Notes under the pieces: model-generated
Database searches by the model: none
What the model saw: only the letters and a program-made list of their open reading frames with translations
Told to the model about the DNA's origin: nothing
Shown here: positions 44,418 through 58,066 of the stretch, in pieces
Position numbering within the stretch: the stretch's first letter is position 1
How the letters are laid out: each line of letters starts with the position of its first letter
Position numbers and translations under genes: made by a program
Assembly (NCBI RefSeq): GCF_015453285.1
Contig: NZ_JADLZT010000004.1
Coordinates: forward strand, 1-64,000
Reading direction: 5' to 3'
Length of the DNA stretch: 64,000 bases
Source of the DNA: Lysobacter niastensis
GTDB lineage: Bacteria; Pseudomonadota; Gammaproteobacteria; Xanthomonadales; Xanthomonadaceae

Positions 44418-45067
44418 GCCGGCGCATCGGGTGCCTCCTCGCCGCCATGCTGGCCGCGCAGGCCCTGGTGGTCATGCCGGCGCATGCCGACGACGAGGTC
44501 TGCCGCATCGACCTCGGCCGCGGCTGGCCGCCGGCCACCGAGAACCACGGCTCGGCTGCCGAAACGCTGTTCGCCGGAGGTCTGACGCCGACGCTCTCGC
44601 TGACCCGCCTGCCGGCACGCAGCGCGGAAAGCGGTCTGCAGCTGATCGCCGGCGAAGGCGAGGGCGACTGGACGCTGCGCTATGTCGAGGCCGACGAGCG
44701 CATCCAGGTGTGGACCGGTGGGCGCCGCGAATTGCGCGTGCAGCAGCAACCGGACGTCGCCTCGGTACCGATGCCGGCCGCGCTCGCACGACGCGTCGTG
44801 ACCGACTGGCAGCGCGTGCTGGATGGGCAGGTGCCGAAGGATCGTGCCGCGGAATTCCATGACGGCGAGGTGCTGCTGTTCGTCGTCGACGGCGTGCGCG
44901 TGAGCGGACTGCAACCCGCCTGCGGCCCCATCGTGCAGATGATGGAGCAGGCCACCCTGATGATCGAAGCGACCGACGACGGCGACGAAAAGCGCATCAA
45001 GCGCTGGCGCAAGCTCGAGGAGTCGCTGGACCAACTGGAACAATCGCTCGCCGGCGCCACCGGCTGA
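44414..45067 (+). CDS. Secreted protein of unknown function between aceF and lpdA
   Basis: The frame opens with a GTG that overlaps the aceF stop (GTGA), giving 217 residues: SRRIGCLLAAMLAAQALVVMPAHA as signal peptide, a mature part with two cysteines (Cys near DDEVCRID and LQPACGP), WTLRYVEADERIQVW and a helical, charged C-terminus (RIKRWRKLEESLDQLEQS). An ATG at 44449 is an alternative start. It is 18 bp ahead of lpdA, so it is co-transcribed with the pyruvate dehydrogenase genes. A periplasmic protein there is unexpected. I recognise no family. Confidence 0.7.
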   Translation: MSRRIGCLLAAMLAAQALVVMPAHADDEVCRIDLGRGWPPATENHGSAAETLFAGGLTPTLSLTRLPARSAESGLQLIAGEGEGDWTLRYVEADERIQVWTGGRRELRVQQQPDVASVPMPAALARRVVTDWQRVLDGQVPKDRAAEFHDGEVLLFVVDGVRVSGLQPACGPIVQMMEQATLMIEATDDGDEKRIKRWRKLEESLDQLEQSLAGATG

Positions 45068-45085
45068 AGCGCAGGAGATACATGC

Positions 45086-46891
45086 ATGGCGACGATTGAA
45101 GTCAAGGTGCCGGACATCGGCGATTTCGACGGCATTCCGGTGATCGAACTGCTGGTCGCGGTCGGCGACACGGTGCGCAAGGACCAGGGCCTGGTCACGC
45201 TGGAATCCGACAAGGCGACGATGGAAGTGCCGTCGTCCGCCGACGGCGTCGTCAAGGCGCTGAAGGTCAAGGTCGGCGACAAGGTAAGCGAAGGTTCGGT
45301 CATCGCACTCGTCGAGAGCGCTGCCGCCGCCGAAGCGCCGTCCAAGGCCGCGCCGGCTCCGGCTGCGCCTGCGGAACCGAAGCCGCCGGTCGCGCCGTCG
45401 CCCGCGGCACCGGCCGTGGCGGCACCCAAGCCCGCCCTCGGCACCGGCCGCAAGGCCGACATTGAATGCCGCATCGTCGTGGTCGGCTCGGGCCCTGGCG
45501 GTTACACCGCTGCGTTCCGCGCCGCCGATCTCGGTCTCGATACCGTGCTCGTCGAGCGCTACGCCACGCTCGGCGGCGTCTGCCTCAACGTCGGCTGCAT
45601 TCCGTCAAAGGCGCTGCTGCATGCCGCCGCGCTGATCGACGAGGCCTCGCACTCGGCCGACATCGGCATCGAGTTCGGCAAGCCCAAGCTCGACCTCGGC
45701 AAGCTGCGCGACTTCAAGCAGAACAAGGTCGTCGGCCAGTTCACCAAGGGGCTGGCCGGCATGGCCAAGCAGCGCAAGGTGCGCAGCGTGCAGGGCGTGG
45801 CGAAGTTCGTCTCGGCGAACGAGCTGGAGATTGCAGGCGACGACGGCAAGACGGAGTTGCTGCGCTTCGAGCAGTGCATCATCGCCGCCGGTTCGCAGGC
45901 AGTGAAGCTGCCGAACTTCCCGTGGGACGACCCGCGCGTGATGGATTCCACCGACGCGCTGGAACTGGCCGACATCCCGACCAAGCTGCTCGTCGTTGGC
46001 GGCGGCATCATCGGCTTGGAGATGGCGACCGTCTACCGCGCGCTGGGCAGCGAAGTGACCGTCGTCGAGTTCATGGACCAGCTGATGCCGGGCACCGACA
46101 AGGACATGGTCAGGCCGCTGGCGGATCGCCTGAAGAAGCAGGGCGTCGCCGTGCACCTCAAGACCAAGGCCGCGCAGGTCGAGGCGTCGAAGAACGGCAT
46201 CACCGTGTCGTTCGAAGGCGCCGACGCCGGTCAGGAGCCGGGTCTGAAGTCGGGCGCGTTCGATCGCGTGCTGGTGGCCGTGGGCCGCTCGCCCAACGGC
46301 GGCAAGCTCGATGCGGACAAGGCCGGCGTGCAGGTCACCGAACGCGGTTTCATCCCGGTCGACCGCCAGATGCGCACCAACGTTCCGCACATCTTCGCGA
46401 TCGGTGACCTTGTCGGTCAGCCGATGCTCGCACACAAGGCCACGCACGAAGGCAAGCTTGCCGCCGAAGTGGCGGCTGGCGAAAAGCGCGAATGGGTGGC
46501 GCGGGTGATCCCGTCGGTGGCCTACACCGATCCGGAAATCGCGTGGGTCGGCGTCACCGAGAATGAAGCCAAGGCCAAGGGTTTGAACGTCGGTGTCGGC
46601 AAGTTCCCGTGGGCGGCGTCGGCGCGCGCGGTGGGCATCGGCCGCGGCGAGGGCGTGACCAAGCTGATCTTCGACGAGAAAACGCATCGCATCATCGGCG
46701 GTGCCATTACCGGCGTGCATGCGGGCGACCTCATCTCCGAGATCGCGCTGGCGATCGAAATGGGTGCGGAGGCGGGCGACATCGGCCACACGATCCACCC
46801 GCATCCGACGCTCAGCGAAACCGTCGCGATGGCGGCAGAGGTGTACGAGGGCACGATCACCGACCTCTACATCCCGAAGAAGAAAGCCTGA
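45086..46891 (+). CDS. lpdA: Dihydrolipoyl dehydrogenase (E3) with N-terminal lipoyl domain
   Basis: The 601-residue protein joins a lipoyl domain (residues 1-78, Lys43 in [10 protein letters not shown]), an Ala/Pro linker to about residue 125, and a full flavoprotein disulphide reductase: FAD motif [16 protein letters not shown], redox pair Cys166 and Cys171 in [16 protein letters not shown] motif [19 protein letters not shown] and the catalytic His-Glu in HPHPTLSE. It reoxidises dihydrolipoamide. Lipoyl-fused E3 proteins are known in Neisseria and other proteobacteria. A terminator follows. Confidence 0.95.
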   Translation: MATIEVKVPDIGDFDGIPVIELLVAVGDTVRKDQGLVTLESDKATMEVPSSADGVVKALKVKVGDKVSEGSVIALVESAAAAEAPSKAAPAPAAPAEPKPPVAPSPAAPAVAAPKPALGTGRKADIECRIVVVGSGPGGYTAAFRAADLGLDTVLVERYATLGGVCLNVGCIPSKALLHAAALIDEASHSADIGIEFGKPKLDLGKLRDFKQNKVVGQFTKGLAGMAKQRKVRSVQGVAKFVSANELEIAGDDGKTELLRFEQCIIAAGSQAVKLPNFPWDDPRVMDSTDALELADIPTKLLVVGGGIIGLEMATVYRALGSEVTVVEFMDQLMPGTDKDMVRPLADRLKKQGVAVHLKTKAAQVEASKNGITVSFEGADAGQEPGLKSGAFDRVLVAVGRSPNGGKLDADKAGVQVTERGFIPVDRQMRTNVPHIFAIGDLVGQPMLAHKATHEGKLAAEVAAGEKREWVARVIPSVAYTDPEIAWVGVTENEAKAKGLNVGVGKFPWAASARAVGIGRGEGVTKLIFDEKTHRIIGGAITGVHAGDLISEIALAIEMGAEAGDIGHTIHPHPTLSETVAMAAEVYEGTITDLYIPKKKA

Positions 46892-46918
46892 TCGCATCGC
46901 GCGATGCGGAAAGCAGGA

Positions 46919-46947
46919 AGCCCCGGCCTGGTCCGGGGCTCTTTTTT
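46919..46947 (+). terminator. Intrinsic terminator of the aceF-lpdA unit
   Basis: AGCCCCGG and CCGGGGCT form an 8-bp stem around CCTGGT, followed by CTTTTTT. It lies 27 bp after the lpdA stop. Confidence 0.88.
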
Positions 46948-46962
46948 ATGGGCCCGGATAGG

Positions 46963-47037
46963 CGAAGCCCCGGTGGGGAACCGGGGCTTCGGGGGACCCG
47001 CCGCCTGGACTTTGACGAGGAGTGAGTAGCGGCGGGT
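46963..47037. other. Two hairpins between the lpdA and DUF2061 genes
   Basis: CGAAGCCCCGGT/ACCGGGGCTTCG (46963-46974 and 46980-46991) is a perfect 12-bp stem. ACCCGCCGC/GCGGCGGGT (46996-47004 and 47029-47037) is a 9-bp stem over a 24-base loop. No T runs follow on either strand. No gene is seen from 46892 to 47087. Confidence 0.5.
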
Positions 47038-47087
47038 ATTCGAGAAGGTCAGACCGGCCGGATTGCGAAAGGTTCCGCGGCGGCGTT

Positions 47088-47315
47088 CTACAGGGGGATG
47101 CTAACGCCGGAAGCGCCCGGGGGGTTGGACAGGAGTGCTTTTTTCCGGAGTTCGAAGCGGCGCCAGACCTTCTCGTGAAAATAGAACACGACGGTGTTGC
47201 AGGCCGGCTCCACCAGGGCGAGCGCGCCGCCGACCAGAACGCTGCCGGTCATCAGGTAGCCGACGGTGAAAGCCACGGTGAAATGCGCGGCGGCGAAGCT
47301 GAGGGTCTTGGCCAT
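47088..47315 (-). CDS. DUF2061 family small membrane protein
   Basis: The 75-residue protein has two transmembrane helices (about 8-26 and 28-47) and the strongly conserved family core: MAKTLSFAAAHFTVAF, YLMTGSVLVGGALALVEP and NTVVFYFHEKVW. The function of DUF2061 is unknown. A leader with overlapping hairpins precedes it, and it is divergent from the atp operon. Confidence 0.87.
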   Translation of the reverse strand: MAKTLSFAAAHFTVAFTVGYLMTGSVLVGGALALVEPACNTVVFYFHEKVWRRFELRKKALLSNPPGASGVSIPL

Positions 47316-47334
47316 GGGGGCGCCCCGGAGAGGT

Positions 47335-47379
47335 GGAAAATGAGAGTTGATCTCATTTTCCCGGCCTGGCCGGGAAAAT
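47335..47379 (-). promoter_or_regulatory. Overlapping alternative hairpins in the DUF2061 leader
   Basis: GGAAAATGAGA/TCTCATTTTCC (47335-47345 and 47351-47361) and ATTTTCCCGGCC/GGCCGGGAAAAT (47355-47366 and 47368-47379) share seven bases (47355-47361), so only one can form at a time. They lie 20 bp before the DUF2061 start codon on the minus strand. The arrangement resembles an attenuator or switch. Confidence 0.5.
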
Positions 47380-47474
47380 CTAATCGAATGTTCCGGTGGC
47401 GCCGATAGCCGGAAGCTATTGATAAACCGGGGCCGGGAAGAAAGGGGGCGCCAGCCCGCCGTGACCCCCGGCGG

Positions 47475-47503
47475 TTGCCCCGCGCAGGCCCGCCGTCTAT
47501 ACT
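47475..47503 (+). promoter_or_regulatory. Sigma-70 promoter of the atp operon
   Basis: TTGCCC (47475-47480), a spacer of exactly 17 bp and TATACT (47498-47503) lie 54 bp before the atpI start. The -10 box matches 5 of 6 consensus bases. Confidence 0.75.
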
Positions 47504-47556
47504 TTTGCGGCTCAACCGGGCGCTTTTGCGCCTGCCTCCAGACCGACGAGTCCCGC

Positions 47557-47925
47557 GTGCACGATCCATTGTCCGCAGGTCGCCGGCTGGCGTCGCGCGC
47601 GACTGCCTGGCAGGCCGGCGCGGCAGCGCTGGTCGCGCTGGCCTTCCTCCCCTTCGGGGCGCCTCTGGCGCTGGCGGCGGCGGTCGGCGGTGGTGCGATC
47701 GTCGCAGGCAGCGCAGCGGCGGCCCTGATGGCCCTCGGTGGCGGTATCCAGCCCGCCGGCATGGCTGTCGGGCGGCTCGTCGCCGGGGTGATGTTGAAGT
47801 GGGTGGTGGTGCTTGCAGTTTTAACGCTCGGCCTGGCCGGGTTCAAGCTGCCGCCGCTGCCAATGCTGATGGGAGTGCTCGCGGCGACGCTGGCGTTCGT
47901 ATTGGCCAACCTTTTGAAACGATAG
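47557..47925 (+). CDS. atpI: ATP synthase subunit I
   Basis: The frame starts with GTG at 47557 and encodes 122 residues with four hydrophobic helices in two pairs, including GGIQPAGMAVGRLVAGVMLKWVV and a C-terminal FVLANLLKR. This matches AtpI, the non-essential first gene of the operon that helps assemble the c-ring or supplies Mg2+. It is one base from atpB's earliest start. No in-frame ATG gives a better start; upstream codons lack sense as protein. Confidence 0.85.
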   Translation: MHDPLSAGRRLASRATAWQAGAAALVALAFLPFGAPLALAAAVGGGAIVAGSAAAALMALGGGIQPAGMAVGRLVAGVMLKWVVVLAVLTLGLAGFKLPPLPMLMGVLAATLAFVLANLLKR

Positions 47926-48765
<840 letters not shown>

Positions 48766-48832
48766 TCCGCGTTCGAGAAATACCGCTTCACCTTTCGCTT
48801 CACCCTTCAAACCAAACCAAACGTTTCAGTAG

Positions 48833-49138
<306 letters not shown>

Positions 49139-49218
49139 TAGTTGCAACCACTGAGCCGTCCGGTCCTCCGGGCGGCTCTCCCGGGCGTCACCGCCCGCAG
49201 CGTCCTATCGGAGCTGTC

Positions 49219-49689
49219 ATGAATCTCAACATGACCTTCTTCGGCCAGATGATCACGTTCGCGATCCTCATCTGGTTCACGATGAAGTTCATTTGGCCGC
49301 CCCTGAACAAGGCGATCGAAGAACGTCAACACAAGATTGCCGAGGGTCTGGCCGCTGCAGAGCAGAGCCAGAAGAACCTCGCCCAGGCGCAGCAGAGCGT
49401 CGATGCCGAACTGCGTTCGGCTCGCACCAAGGCCAACGAGATCATCGAGCAGGCGCATCAGCGCGCCAACCAGATCATCGACCAGGCCAAGAACGACGCC
49501 GTCGCCGAAGCCACGCGCCAGAAGGCGCTGGCCGAAGCAGAGATCGCCGCGTCCGCCAACCGTGCCCGCGAGGATCTGCGCAAGCAGGTGTCGTCGCTGG
49601 CCGTCAGCGGCGCCGAGAAACTGCTGAAGCGCGAAATCGATGCCAACGCCCACAAGGCGCTGCTCGACGAACTGGCTGCTGAGATCTGA
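49219..49689 (+). CDS. atpF: ATP synthase F0 subunit b
   Basis: This 156-residue protein has one N-terminal transmembrane helix ([20 protein letters not shown]) followed by a long charged helix (residues about 30-150), the parallel coiled-coil of the peripheral stalk, with [22 protein letters not shown]. The length is that of the standard b subunit. It is 80 bp after atpE and 11 bp before atpH. Confidence 0.97.
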   Translation: MNLNMTFFGQMITFAILIWFTMKFIWPPLNKAIEERQHKIAEGLAAAEQSQKNLAQAQQSVDAELRSARTKANEIIEQAHQRANQIIDQAKNDAVAEATRQKALAEAEIAASANRAREDLRKQVSSLAVSGAEKLLKREIDANAHKALLDELAAEI

Positions 49690-49700
49690 GCGAACTAGCG

Positions 49701-50228
49701 ATGACCCAGGCATTGACCCTCGCCCGTCCGTACGCCCGCGCCGCCTTCGCCCTGTCGCGCGAAGGCGGTCGTACCGCCGCGTGGTCGCAGGCGCTCGCCT
49801 TCGCCGCACGCGTTGCTGCCGAACCGCAGGCGCAAGCGCTGCTCGGCCATCCGTTGCTGAGCCCGGCCGACGCCGTTGGCCTGCTCGCGATGGATGGCGT
49901 CGACGAGGCGTTCACCCGCTTCCTCGGCCTGCTGGCCGACAACCGCCGCCTCGCGCTGCTGCCGGAAATCGCCGGTCTGTTCGAGGAGTTGCGCGCCGAA
50001 GCCGAGCGCGTGGTCAAGGCGAAGATCACCGCCGCCAGCGAACTGCCGGCGTCCGAGCTCGACGCGATCAAGGCCGCGCTTAAGAAGCGCTTCGGCCGCG
50101 AGGTCGAGATCGAGACTTCGGTCGATGCCTCGCTGATCGGCGGCGCAGTGATCGACGCGGGCGAAGTGGTCATCGACGGCTCGCTCAAGGGCAAGCTCGC
50201 GCGCCTGCAGACCTCGCTCGCGCAATAA
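49701..50228 (+). CDS. atpH: ATP synthase F1 subunit delta
   Basis: This 175-residue protein has the delta/OSCP pattern: [16 protein letters not shown] at the N-terminus, a six-helix bundle, and a C-terminal part with [29 protein letters not shown]-type sequence. It connects the alpha3beta3 head to subunit b. The start is 11 bp after atpF. Confidence 0.96.
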   Translation: MTQALTLARPYARAAFALSREGGRTAAWSQALAFAARVAAEPQAQALLGHPLLSPADAVGLLAMDGVDEAFTRFLGLLADNRRLALLPEIAGLFEELRAEAERVVKAKITAASELPASELDAIKAALKKRFGREVEIETSVDASLIGGAVIDAGEVVIDGSLKGKLARLQTSLAQ

Positions 50229-50250
50229 CGAATTCATCTAGGAACGACCC

Positions 50251-51801
<1,551 letters not shown>

Positions 51802-51878
51802 TCCACGCGCAGGTCGAACCGGCAATCATCCGCGCGGGCTCCGGCCCGCGTCGTTGAGTCCAAGCAGAAGAGAGCAGC

Positions 51879-52742
51879 ATGGCAGGCGGACGCGAAATCA
51901 AAACCAAGATCAAGAGCGTGCAGAACACCCGCAAGGTGACGCGCGCGCTCGAGATGGTCTCGGCCTCCAAGATCCGCAAGGCGCAGGACCGGATGAAGGT
52001 CTCGCGCCCGTACGCGCGGGTGATGAAGCAGGTGATCGGCCACCTGGCCCAGGCCAACTCCGATTACCAGCATCCGTACCTGGTCGAGCGCAAGGACGTG
52101 AAGCGCGTCGGCTACATCATCGTGTCGTCCGACCGCGGCCTCGCCGGCGGCCTCAACAACAACCTGTTCCGCAAGCTGCTCGGCGAGTTCCGCAAGTGGC
52201 AGGAGCAGGGCGTCGAGATCGACGTCGTCACCATCGGCCAGAAGGCGTCGGTGTTCTTCCGCCGCATCAAGGTCAACATGGTCGGTTCGGTCACCCACCT
52301 GGGCGACCAGCCGAAGCTGGAGCAGCTGGTCGGCGTCATCAAGGTGATGCTGGATGGTTACAGCGCCGGCAACGTCGATCGCGTCTTCGTCTGCTACAAC
52401 GACTTCGTCAACACGATGACCCAGCGCGCGGCGTTCGATCAGCTGCTGCCGCTGCCGCCGTCGGACACGCCGGTCGCCAAGCACGACTGGGATTACATCT
52501 ACGAGCCCGACGCGGCGAGCGTGCTCGAGCACGTGCTGACGCGCTATGTCGAGTCGCTGGTGTACCAGGCGGTCCTGGAGAACGTGGCTTCCGAGCACGC
52601 CGCGCGCATGGTCGCGATGAAGTCCGCTTCGGATAACGCGACCAAGCTGATCGGCACCCTGAACCTGGTCTACAACAAGGCCCGCCAGGCAGCGATCACG
52701 CAGGAAATCTCCGAGATCGTCGGCGGCGCCGCCGCGGTCTGA
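51879..52742 (+). CDS. atpG: ATP synthase F1 subunit gamma
   Basis: The 287-residue central-stalk subunit has the conserved N-terminal [20 protein letters not shown] and a C-terminal helix with [23 protein letters not shown] and [12 protein letters not shown]. These two helices form the rotating coiled-coil. GAGAGCAGC precedes the ATG; 77 bp separate it from atpA. Confidence 0.97.
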   Translation: MAGGREIKTKIKSVQNTRKVTRALEMVSASKIRKAQDRMKVSRPYARVMKQVIGHLAQANSDYQHPYLVERKDVKRVGYIIVSSDRGLAGGLNNNLFRKLLGEFRKWQEQGVEIDVVTIGQKASVFFRRIKVNMVGSVTHLGDQPKLEQLVGVIKVMLDGYSAGNVDRVFVCYNDFVNTMTQRAAFDQLLPLPPSDTPVAKHDWDYIYEPDAASVLEHVLTRYVESLVYQAVLENVASEHAARMVAMKSASDNATKLIGTLNLVYNKARQAAITQEISEIVGGAAAV

Positions 52743-52767
52743 CATCCCATTCCCGCGGCGCGGATGA

Positions 52768-54210
<1,443 letters not shown>

Positions 54211-54249
54211 TCCGGCTGACTTCCTGACCGACCGACCAGAGGAACCACG

Positions 54250-54675
54250 ATGGCATCCACGATTCGTTGCGACATCGTCAGCGCCGAGCAGGAGATCTTC
54301 CACGGCGACGCCGAGCTGGTGGTCGCCACCGGCGAGATCGGCGAGCTCGGCATTGCGCCGAAGCACGCGCCGCTGATCACCCGTCTGAAGCCGGGCAAGG
54401 TCGTGGTGACCCTGCCGGGCGGCGAGCAGCTGGACTTCGCGATCTCCGGCGGCATCCTCGAGGTGCAGCCGACGGTCGTGACCGTGCTGGCCGACACCGC
54501 GGTGCGCGCGCAGGACATCGACGAGGCCGCGGTGCTGGCCGCCAAGGCCGAAGCCGAGCGCATCCTGTCGCAGAAGGACCCGAAGATGAGCATGGAAGAG
54601 GCCCAGGCCCAGCTGGCGATGAGCGTCGCCCAGCTCAGCGCGCTGGAGCGTCTGCGCAAGACGCTGAAGCACTGA
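54250..54675 (+). CDS. atpC: ATP synthase F1 subunit epsilon
   Basis: The 141-residue subunit has the N-terminal beta-sandwich ([55 protein letters not shown]) and a C-terminal helical hairpin with [22 protein letters not shown]. It regulates ATPase activity. It is the last gene of the operon, with a strong terminator 21 bp after its stop. Confidence 0.97.
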   Translation: MASTIRCDIVSAEQEIFHGDAELVVATGEIGELGIAPKHAPLITRLKPGKVVVTLPGGEQLDFAISGGILEVQPTVVTVLADTAVRAQDIDEAAVLAAKAEAERILSQKDPKMSMEEAQAQLAMSVAQLSALERLRKTLKH

Positions 54676-54696
54676 TCCTGCTCAACATGCTGTACC

Positions 54697-54728
54697 GAAA
54701 ACGCCGGCCTCGCGCCGGCGTTTTCTTT
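54697..54728 (+). terminator. Intrinsic terminator of the atp operon
   Basis: GAAAACGCCGGC and GCCGGCGTTTTC form a 12-bp stem around CTCGC, with TTT after. The A/T ends make it work in both directions. The GtrA gene converges from the right. Confidence 0.92.
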
Positions 54729-54759
54729 GCGCGAAAGGCGGCGTCTCCGGGGGGCGAAC

Positions 54760-55146
54760 CTAGCGCCGGTAGATCCAGTGCCGCGACAGGACGAAGCCGA
54801 CCGCGCTCAGTGCCAGGTCGATGACCGGCTTGGCCAGCCAGGTCCAGCGCAGGCCGAGCACCTGCTCGACGTGGGCCACTGCCCACGTGCCGAAAAACGT
54901 GGTGCCCACCCACATCACCGCGAACCGCGCGAACTGTCGCCGGCCGAGCGCGTTGTCGTCGCCCGTGAACGTGAAGCGGCCGTTGAGCCAGAAGCCGAGC
55001 GCGGCGCCGCTGATGCGGCCCAGCACGTTGGCCGGCTCGACCGGCATCCCGGCGGCACTGAGCACCACGAACATCAGCCAGTCCAGCAGGAACTGCAGGA
55101 CGCCTACGGCGAAGTAACGGCTGCCCTGGTGGAGGAGTCTGCGCAT
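54760..55146 (-). CDS. GtrA family membrane protein
   Basis: This 128-residue protein has four helices in the GtrA pattern: RYFAVGVLQFLLDWLMFVVL, NVLGRISGAALGFWLNGRFTF and the C-terminal LSAVGFVLSRHWIYRR. GtrA-like proteins are linked to flipping of lipid-linked sugars in glycan or O-antigen modification. No partner glycosyltransferase is next to it. The divergent neighbour is glmU, whose product makes UDP-GlcNAc. Confidence 0.88.
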   Translation of the reverse strand: MRRLLHQGSRYFAVGVLQFLLDWLMFVVLSAAGMPVEPANVLGRISGAALGFWLNGRFTFTGDDNALGRRQFARFAVMWVGTTFFGTWAVAHVEQVLGLRWTWLAKPVIDLALSAVGFVLSRHWIYRR

Positions 55147-55258
55147 CGCGAGATTCTAAACAAGGCGCCTCCGGGCAGGTGCGGCAGTCCACTGCCGGGT
55201 TGATAAGATTCCGCAATGGCGCCGGACAGGCGCGATCGACACGATCAGGAAACAGCGG

Positions 55259-56626
55259 ATGAGCCAGTTGCACGTGGTCATCCTCGCCGCCGGCGAGGGC
55301 AAGCGCATGAAGTCGAGCACCGCCAAGGTGCTGCAGAAGATTGCCGGGAAGCCGATGCTGGCGCACGTCATCGACACCGCACGTGCGCTGCAGCCCGCGG
55401 GCATCCATGTGGTCTACGGCCACGGCGGCGAGCAGGTGCGCGACGCGTTCGCCGAGCAGACGGACCTGCACTGGGCGGAACAGAGCGAGCGCCTCGGCAC
55501 CGGCCATGCCGTCCAGCAGGCGATGCCGAACGTGCCGCAGGACGCGCGCGTGCTGGTGCTGTACGGCGACGTGCCGCTGATCACGGCCGAGACGCTGAAG
55601 CACCTCCTCGCCGCGACCGGCCGCATCGCGGTGCTGGTCACGGACCTGCCCGATCCGACCGGGTACGGCCGCATCCTGCGCGATCCCGAGGGTCGCGTCG
55701 GCCGCATCGTCGAACACAAGGATGCCGACGAGGAACAGCGCCTGATCCACACGGTCAACACCGGCATCCTCGCCGCTGACGCTGAGCCGCTGCGGCGCTG
55801 GCTGCGCCAGCTCGACAACGGCAACGCACAGGGCGAGTACTACCTGACCGACGTGTTCGCTTCCGCCGCGCACGAGTTCAGCGCCGCCGAAATGGTCCAC
55901 GTGCAGGACCCGCTGGAAGTGGAAGGCGCGAACGACCCCTGGCAGCTGGCGCAACTGGAGCGGGCGTTCCAGCGCCGTGCCGCACGTGCGCTGTGCATGG
56001 CGGGTGCCCGGATCGCCGATCCGTCGCGCTTCGACCAGCGAGGCGAGGTCACCGTCGGCCGCGATGTCGAGATCGACGTGGGTGTCGTGTTCGAAGGCAA
56101 GGTCGAACTGGCGGATGGCGTGCGCATCGGCCCGTTCTGCCGGATCAGGGACACCCGACTGGGGCCGGGAACCGACGTGCGCGCGCATTGCGACCTGGAC
56201 GGCGTCGTCGTCGAAGGTGCCGCGCTGATCGGACCTTACGCACGCCTGCGTCCGGGCACGGTGCTGGCCGACGGCGCGCATATCGGCAACTTCGTCGAAA
56301 CCAAGAACACGCGAGTGGGCGTGTCGAGCAAGGCCAACCACCTGACGTATCTCGGCGACGCCGTGATCGGCGCCGGCGTCAACGTCGGCGCGGGCACCAT
56401 CACCTGCAACTACGACGGCGTGAACAAGTCGACCACGACGATAGAGGATGGCGCCTTCATCGGCTCCAACTCGTCACTCGTGGCTCCGGTCACCATCGGC
56501 AAGGGCGCGACGATCGGCGCCGGTTCGGTCATCACCAAGGATGCGCCGGTAGAGCAACTGACCGTCGCGCGCGGACGGCAGGTCAGCATCGAGGGCTGGC
56601 AACGGCCGGAGAAGAAGCCGAAGTAA
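55259..56626 (+). CDS. glmU: Bifunctional UDP-GlcNAc pyrophosphorylase / GlcN-1-P acetyltransferase
   Basis: The 455-residue enzyme makes UDP-N-acetylglucosamine in the cytoplasm for peptidoglycan and lipopolysaccharide. Its N-terminal uridyltransferase domain has [20 protein letters not shown] (residues 8-27), YGDVPL and the metal-site segment. The C-terminal left-handed beta-helix has hexapeptide repeats ([36 protein letters not shown]) and the acetyl-CoA site. Length and motifs match Escherichia coli GlmU. A possible -10 box (TAAGAT) lies about 50 bp upstream. Confidence 0.97.
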   Translation: MSQLHVVILAAGEGKRMKSSTAKVLQKIAGKPMLAHVIDTARALQPAGIHVVYGHGGEQVRDAFAEQTDLHWAEQSERLGTGHAVQQAMPNVPQDARVLVLYGDVPLITAETLKHLLAATGRIAVLVTDLPDPTGYGRILRDPEGRVGRIVEHKDADEEQRLIHTVNTGILAADAEPLRRWLRQLDNGNAQGEYYLTDVFASAAHEFSAAEMVHVQDPLEVEGANDPWQLAQLERAFQRRAARALCMAGARIADPSRFDQRGEVTVGRDVEIDVGVVFEGKVELADGVRIGPFCRIRDTRLGPGTDVRAHCDLDGVVVEGAALIGPYARLRPGTVLADGAHIGNFVETKNTRVGVSSKANHLTYLGDAVIGAGVNVGAGTITCNYDGVNKSTTTIEDGAFIGSNSSLVAPVTIGKGATIGAGSVITKDAPVEQLTVARGRQVSIEGWQRPEKKPK

Positions 56627-56645
56627 GGTCGCCTACCGCTGCTTG

Positions 56646-56675
56646 CTCGTCATTCCGCTTTCGTGGGATGACGAG
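56646..56675. repeat. REP-like palindrome, CTCGTCATTCC type
   Basis: CTCGTCATTCC and GGGATGACGAG pair over 11 bp (one T-G) around an 8-base loop. It resembles the palindrome at 11426-11453. It lies between the convergent glmU and kinase genes. Confidence 0.6.
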
Positions 56676-56744
56676 TGAGCAGGTATGACGCTGAGTGGTG
56701 CGGAAGCCGAGTAGCGAGTGCTGGCAGTGCGGGTACTCAACGCC

Positions 56745-58061
56745 TCACGCCGGCAGCACCAGCGACACACACAGCCCGCCGCCTTCGCGATTCGCGAGCG
56801 AAATGCGGCCCCCATGTGCCTCCGCGATCTCCCGCGCCAACGCCAGGCCCAGGCCGCTGCCGGTGCGCTTGGTCGAATAGAACGGCACCAGCGCGTTGGC
56901 CAGCACCGTATCGGACATGCCGGGTCCGCGATCGTTCACATCGACGCGCACCAGCTGTCCGATCTGGCGCACCGACAGGGTCACCTGCTCCGGTGCGGAG
57001 CCGGACTCATGCGCGTTCTTCAACACGTTGATCAGCGCCTGCTCGATCTGCGCCGGGTCGAAACGCGCCGGTGCCGACGGCGGATCGAATTCCTGCCGGA
57101 ACGCGTAGTGCTGCTGCAGCCGTGTCAGGAACCTGTCCCAGTCGACCGTTTCCGGTTCCGGCACCGGTAGCTTGGCGACGCTGGAATAGCCGCGCAGGAA
57201 GCCGTGCAGGTGGCGCGCGCGCTCCTCGATCGTGTCGAAGATGCGGCCGAGCTTGCCATGGTCCTCGCGCCGCAACAGCTCGGCTCCGGAGTGCGCCAGC
57301 GACGTGATCGGCGCCAGCGAGTTGTTGAGTTCGTGGCTGATCACCCGGATCACCTTCTTCCAGGTCGCCACTTCCTGCCGGTTGAGTTCCGCGGTCAGCC
57401 GCTTGAACAGGAACAGCGTGTGCACGCGGCCGTTGAGGTGGAACTCGCGGCGGGCGAGGTGGTAGGTCTCTTCCAGTCCCGCGTACTCGAACGTGAACAA
57501 CCGGTCGCGGCCTTCGCCGAGCGCCTCGCGCAGCGGTGCAGGAGTGCGCTCCATGAGCTGGGCGAAGCGCAGCCCTTCCACCTTGCGGCCATCATTGAAC
57601 AACTGCCGTGCGGCGAGGTTGCCGTAGACGATCGCGCCACGCGGCTCAGTCAACAACAGCGAGGTTGGCGTGTTCTGCACGACGGTATCGAGCAGGAGCT
57701 CACGCTGGAACAGCGATTGCCGTTCCTCGCGCAGCACGCTGCCGAGTTCGTTGTGCGCGTCGACCAGGTCGTCGAGTTCGTCGTTCGAACGGCGCGCGAG
57801 GCTGAAACTGAAATCGCCGTCGCGGAAGCTCGCGACCGACCCCGACAGCGCGCGGAAGAGGCTCAGTTGCGGGGCCAGGTAGCGGCTGGCGAGCGTTGGC
57901 GCGAGCACCGCGCACAACGCAAGCGCCACGCATGCACCGAGCATCAGGCTGTCCAGCCACCACGCCAGCAGGCACGCGGCGCCGACGGCGACCAGCATCG
58001 ACGCGAACAACAGCAAGGCGAGCTTGCCGGCCAGCGAGAAACGGTGCTTCGACGCTTTCAT
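56745..58061 (-). CDS. Sensor histidine kinase (NtrY-like)
   Basis: The 438-residue kinase has two membrane helices (about 10-32 and 38-58), a HAMP-like segment, a PAS domain (about 120-220), the phosphorylated His243 in VISHELNNSLAPI, and the ATP-binding domain with NVLKNAHESG, DRGPGM and GSGLGLALAREI. Its start lies 5 bp after the response regulator gene on the same strand. It should phosphorylate the NtrC-type regulator. The stimulus is unknown, presumably linked to the efflux genes upstream. Confidence 0.92.
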   Translation of the reverse strand: MKASKHRFSLAGKLALLLFASMLVAVGAACLLAWWLDSLMLGACVALALCAVLAPTLASRYLAPQLSLFRALSGSVASFRDGDFSFSLARRSNDELDDLVDAHNELGSVLREERQSLFQRELLLDTVVQNTPTSLLLTEPRGAIVYGNLAARQLFNDGRKVEGLRFAQLMERTPAPLREALGEGRDRLFTFEYAGLEETYHLARREFHLNGRVHTLFLFKRLTAELNRQEVATWKKVIRVISHELNNSLAPITSLAHSGAELLRREDHGKLGRIFDTIEERARHLHGFLRGYSSVAKLPVPEPETVDWDRFLTRLQQHYAFRQEFDPPSAPARFDPAQIEQALINVLKNAHESGSAPEQVTLSVRQIGQLVRVDVNDRGPGMSDTVLANALVPFYSTKRTGSGLGLALAREIAEAHGGRISLANREGGGLCVSLVLPA

Positions 58062-58066
58062 GGCCG

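Noticed and set aside
47347-47556. N-terminal extension of AtpI to 47347 (TTG start)
   Set aside because: The added 70 residues have no similarity to AtpI, cross the promoter TTGCCC/TATACT and overlap the hairpin region. The GTG at 47557 fits the family length.
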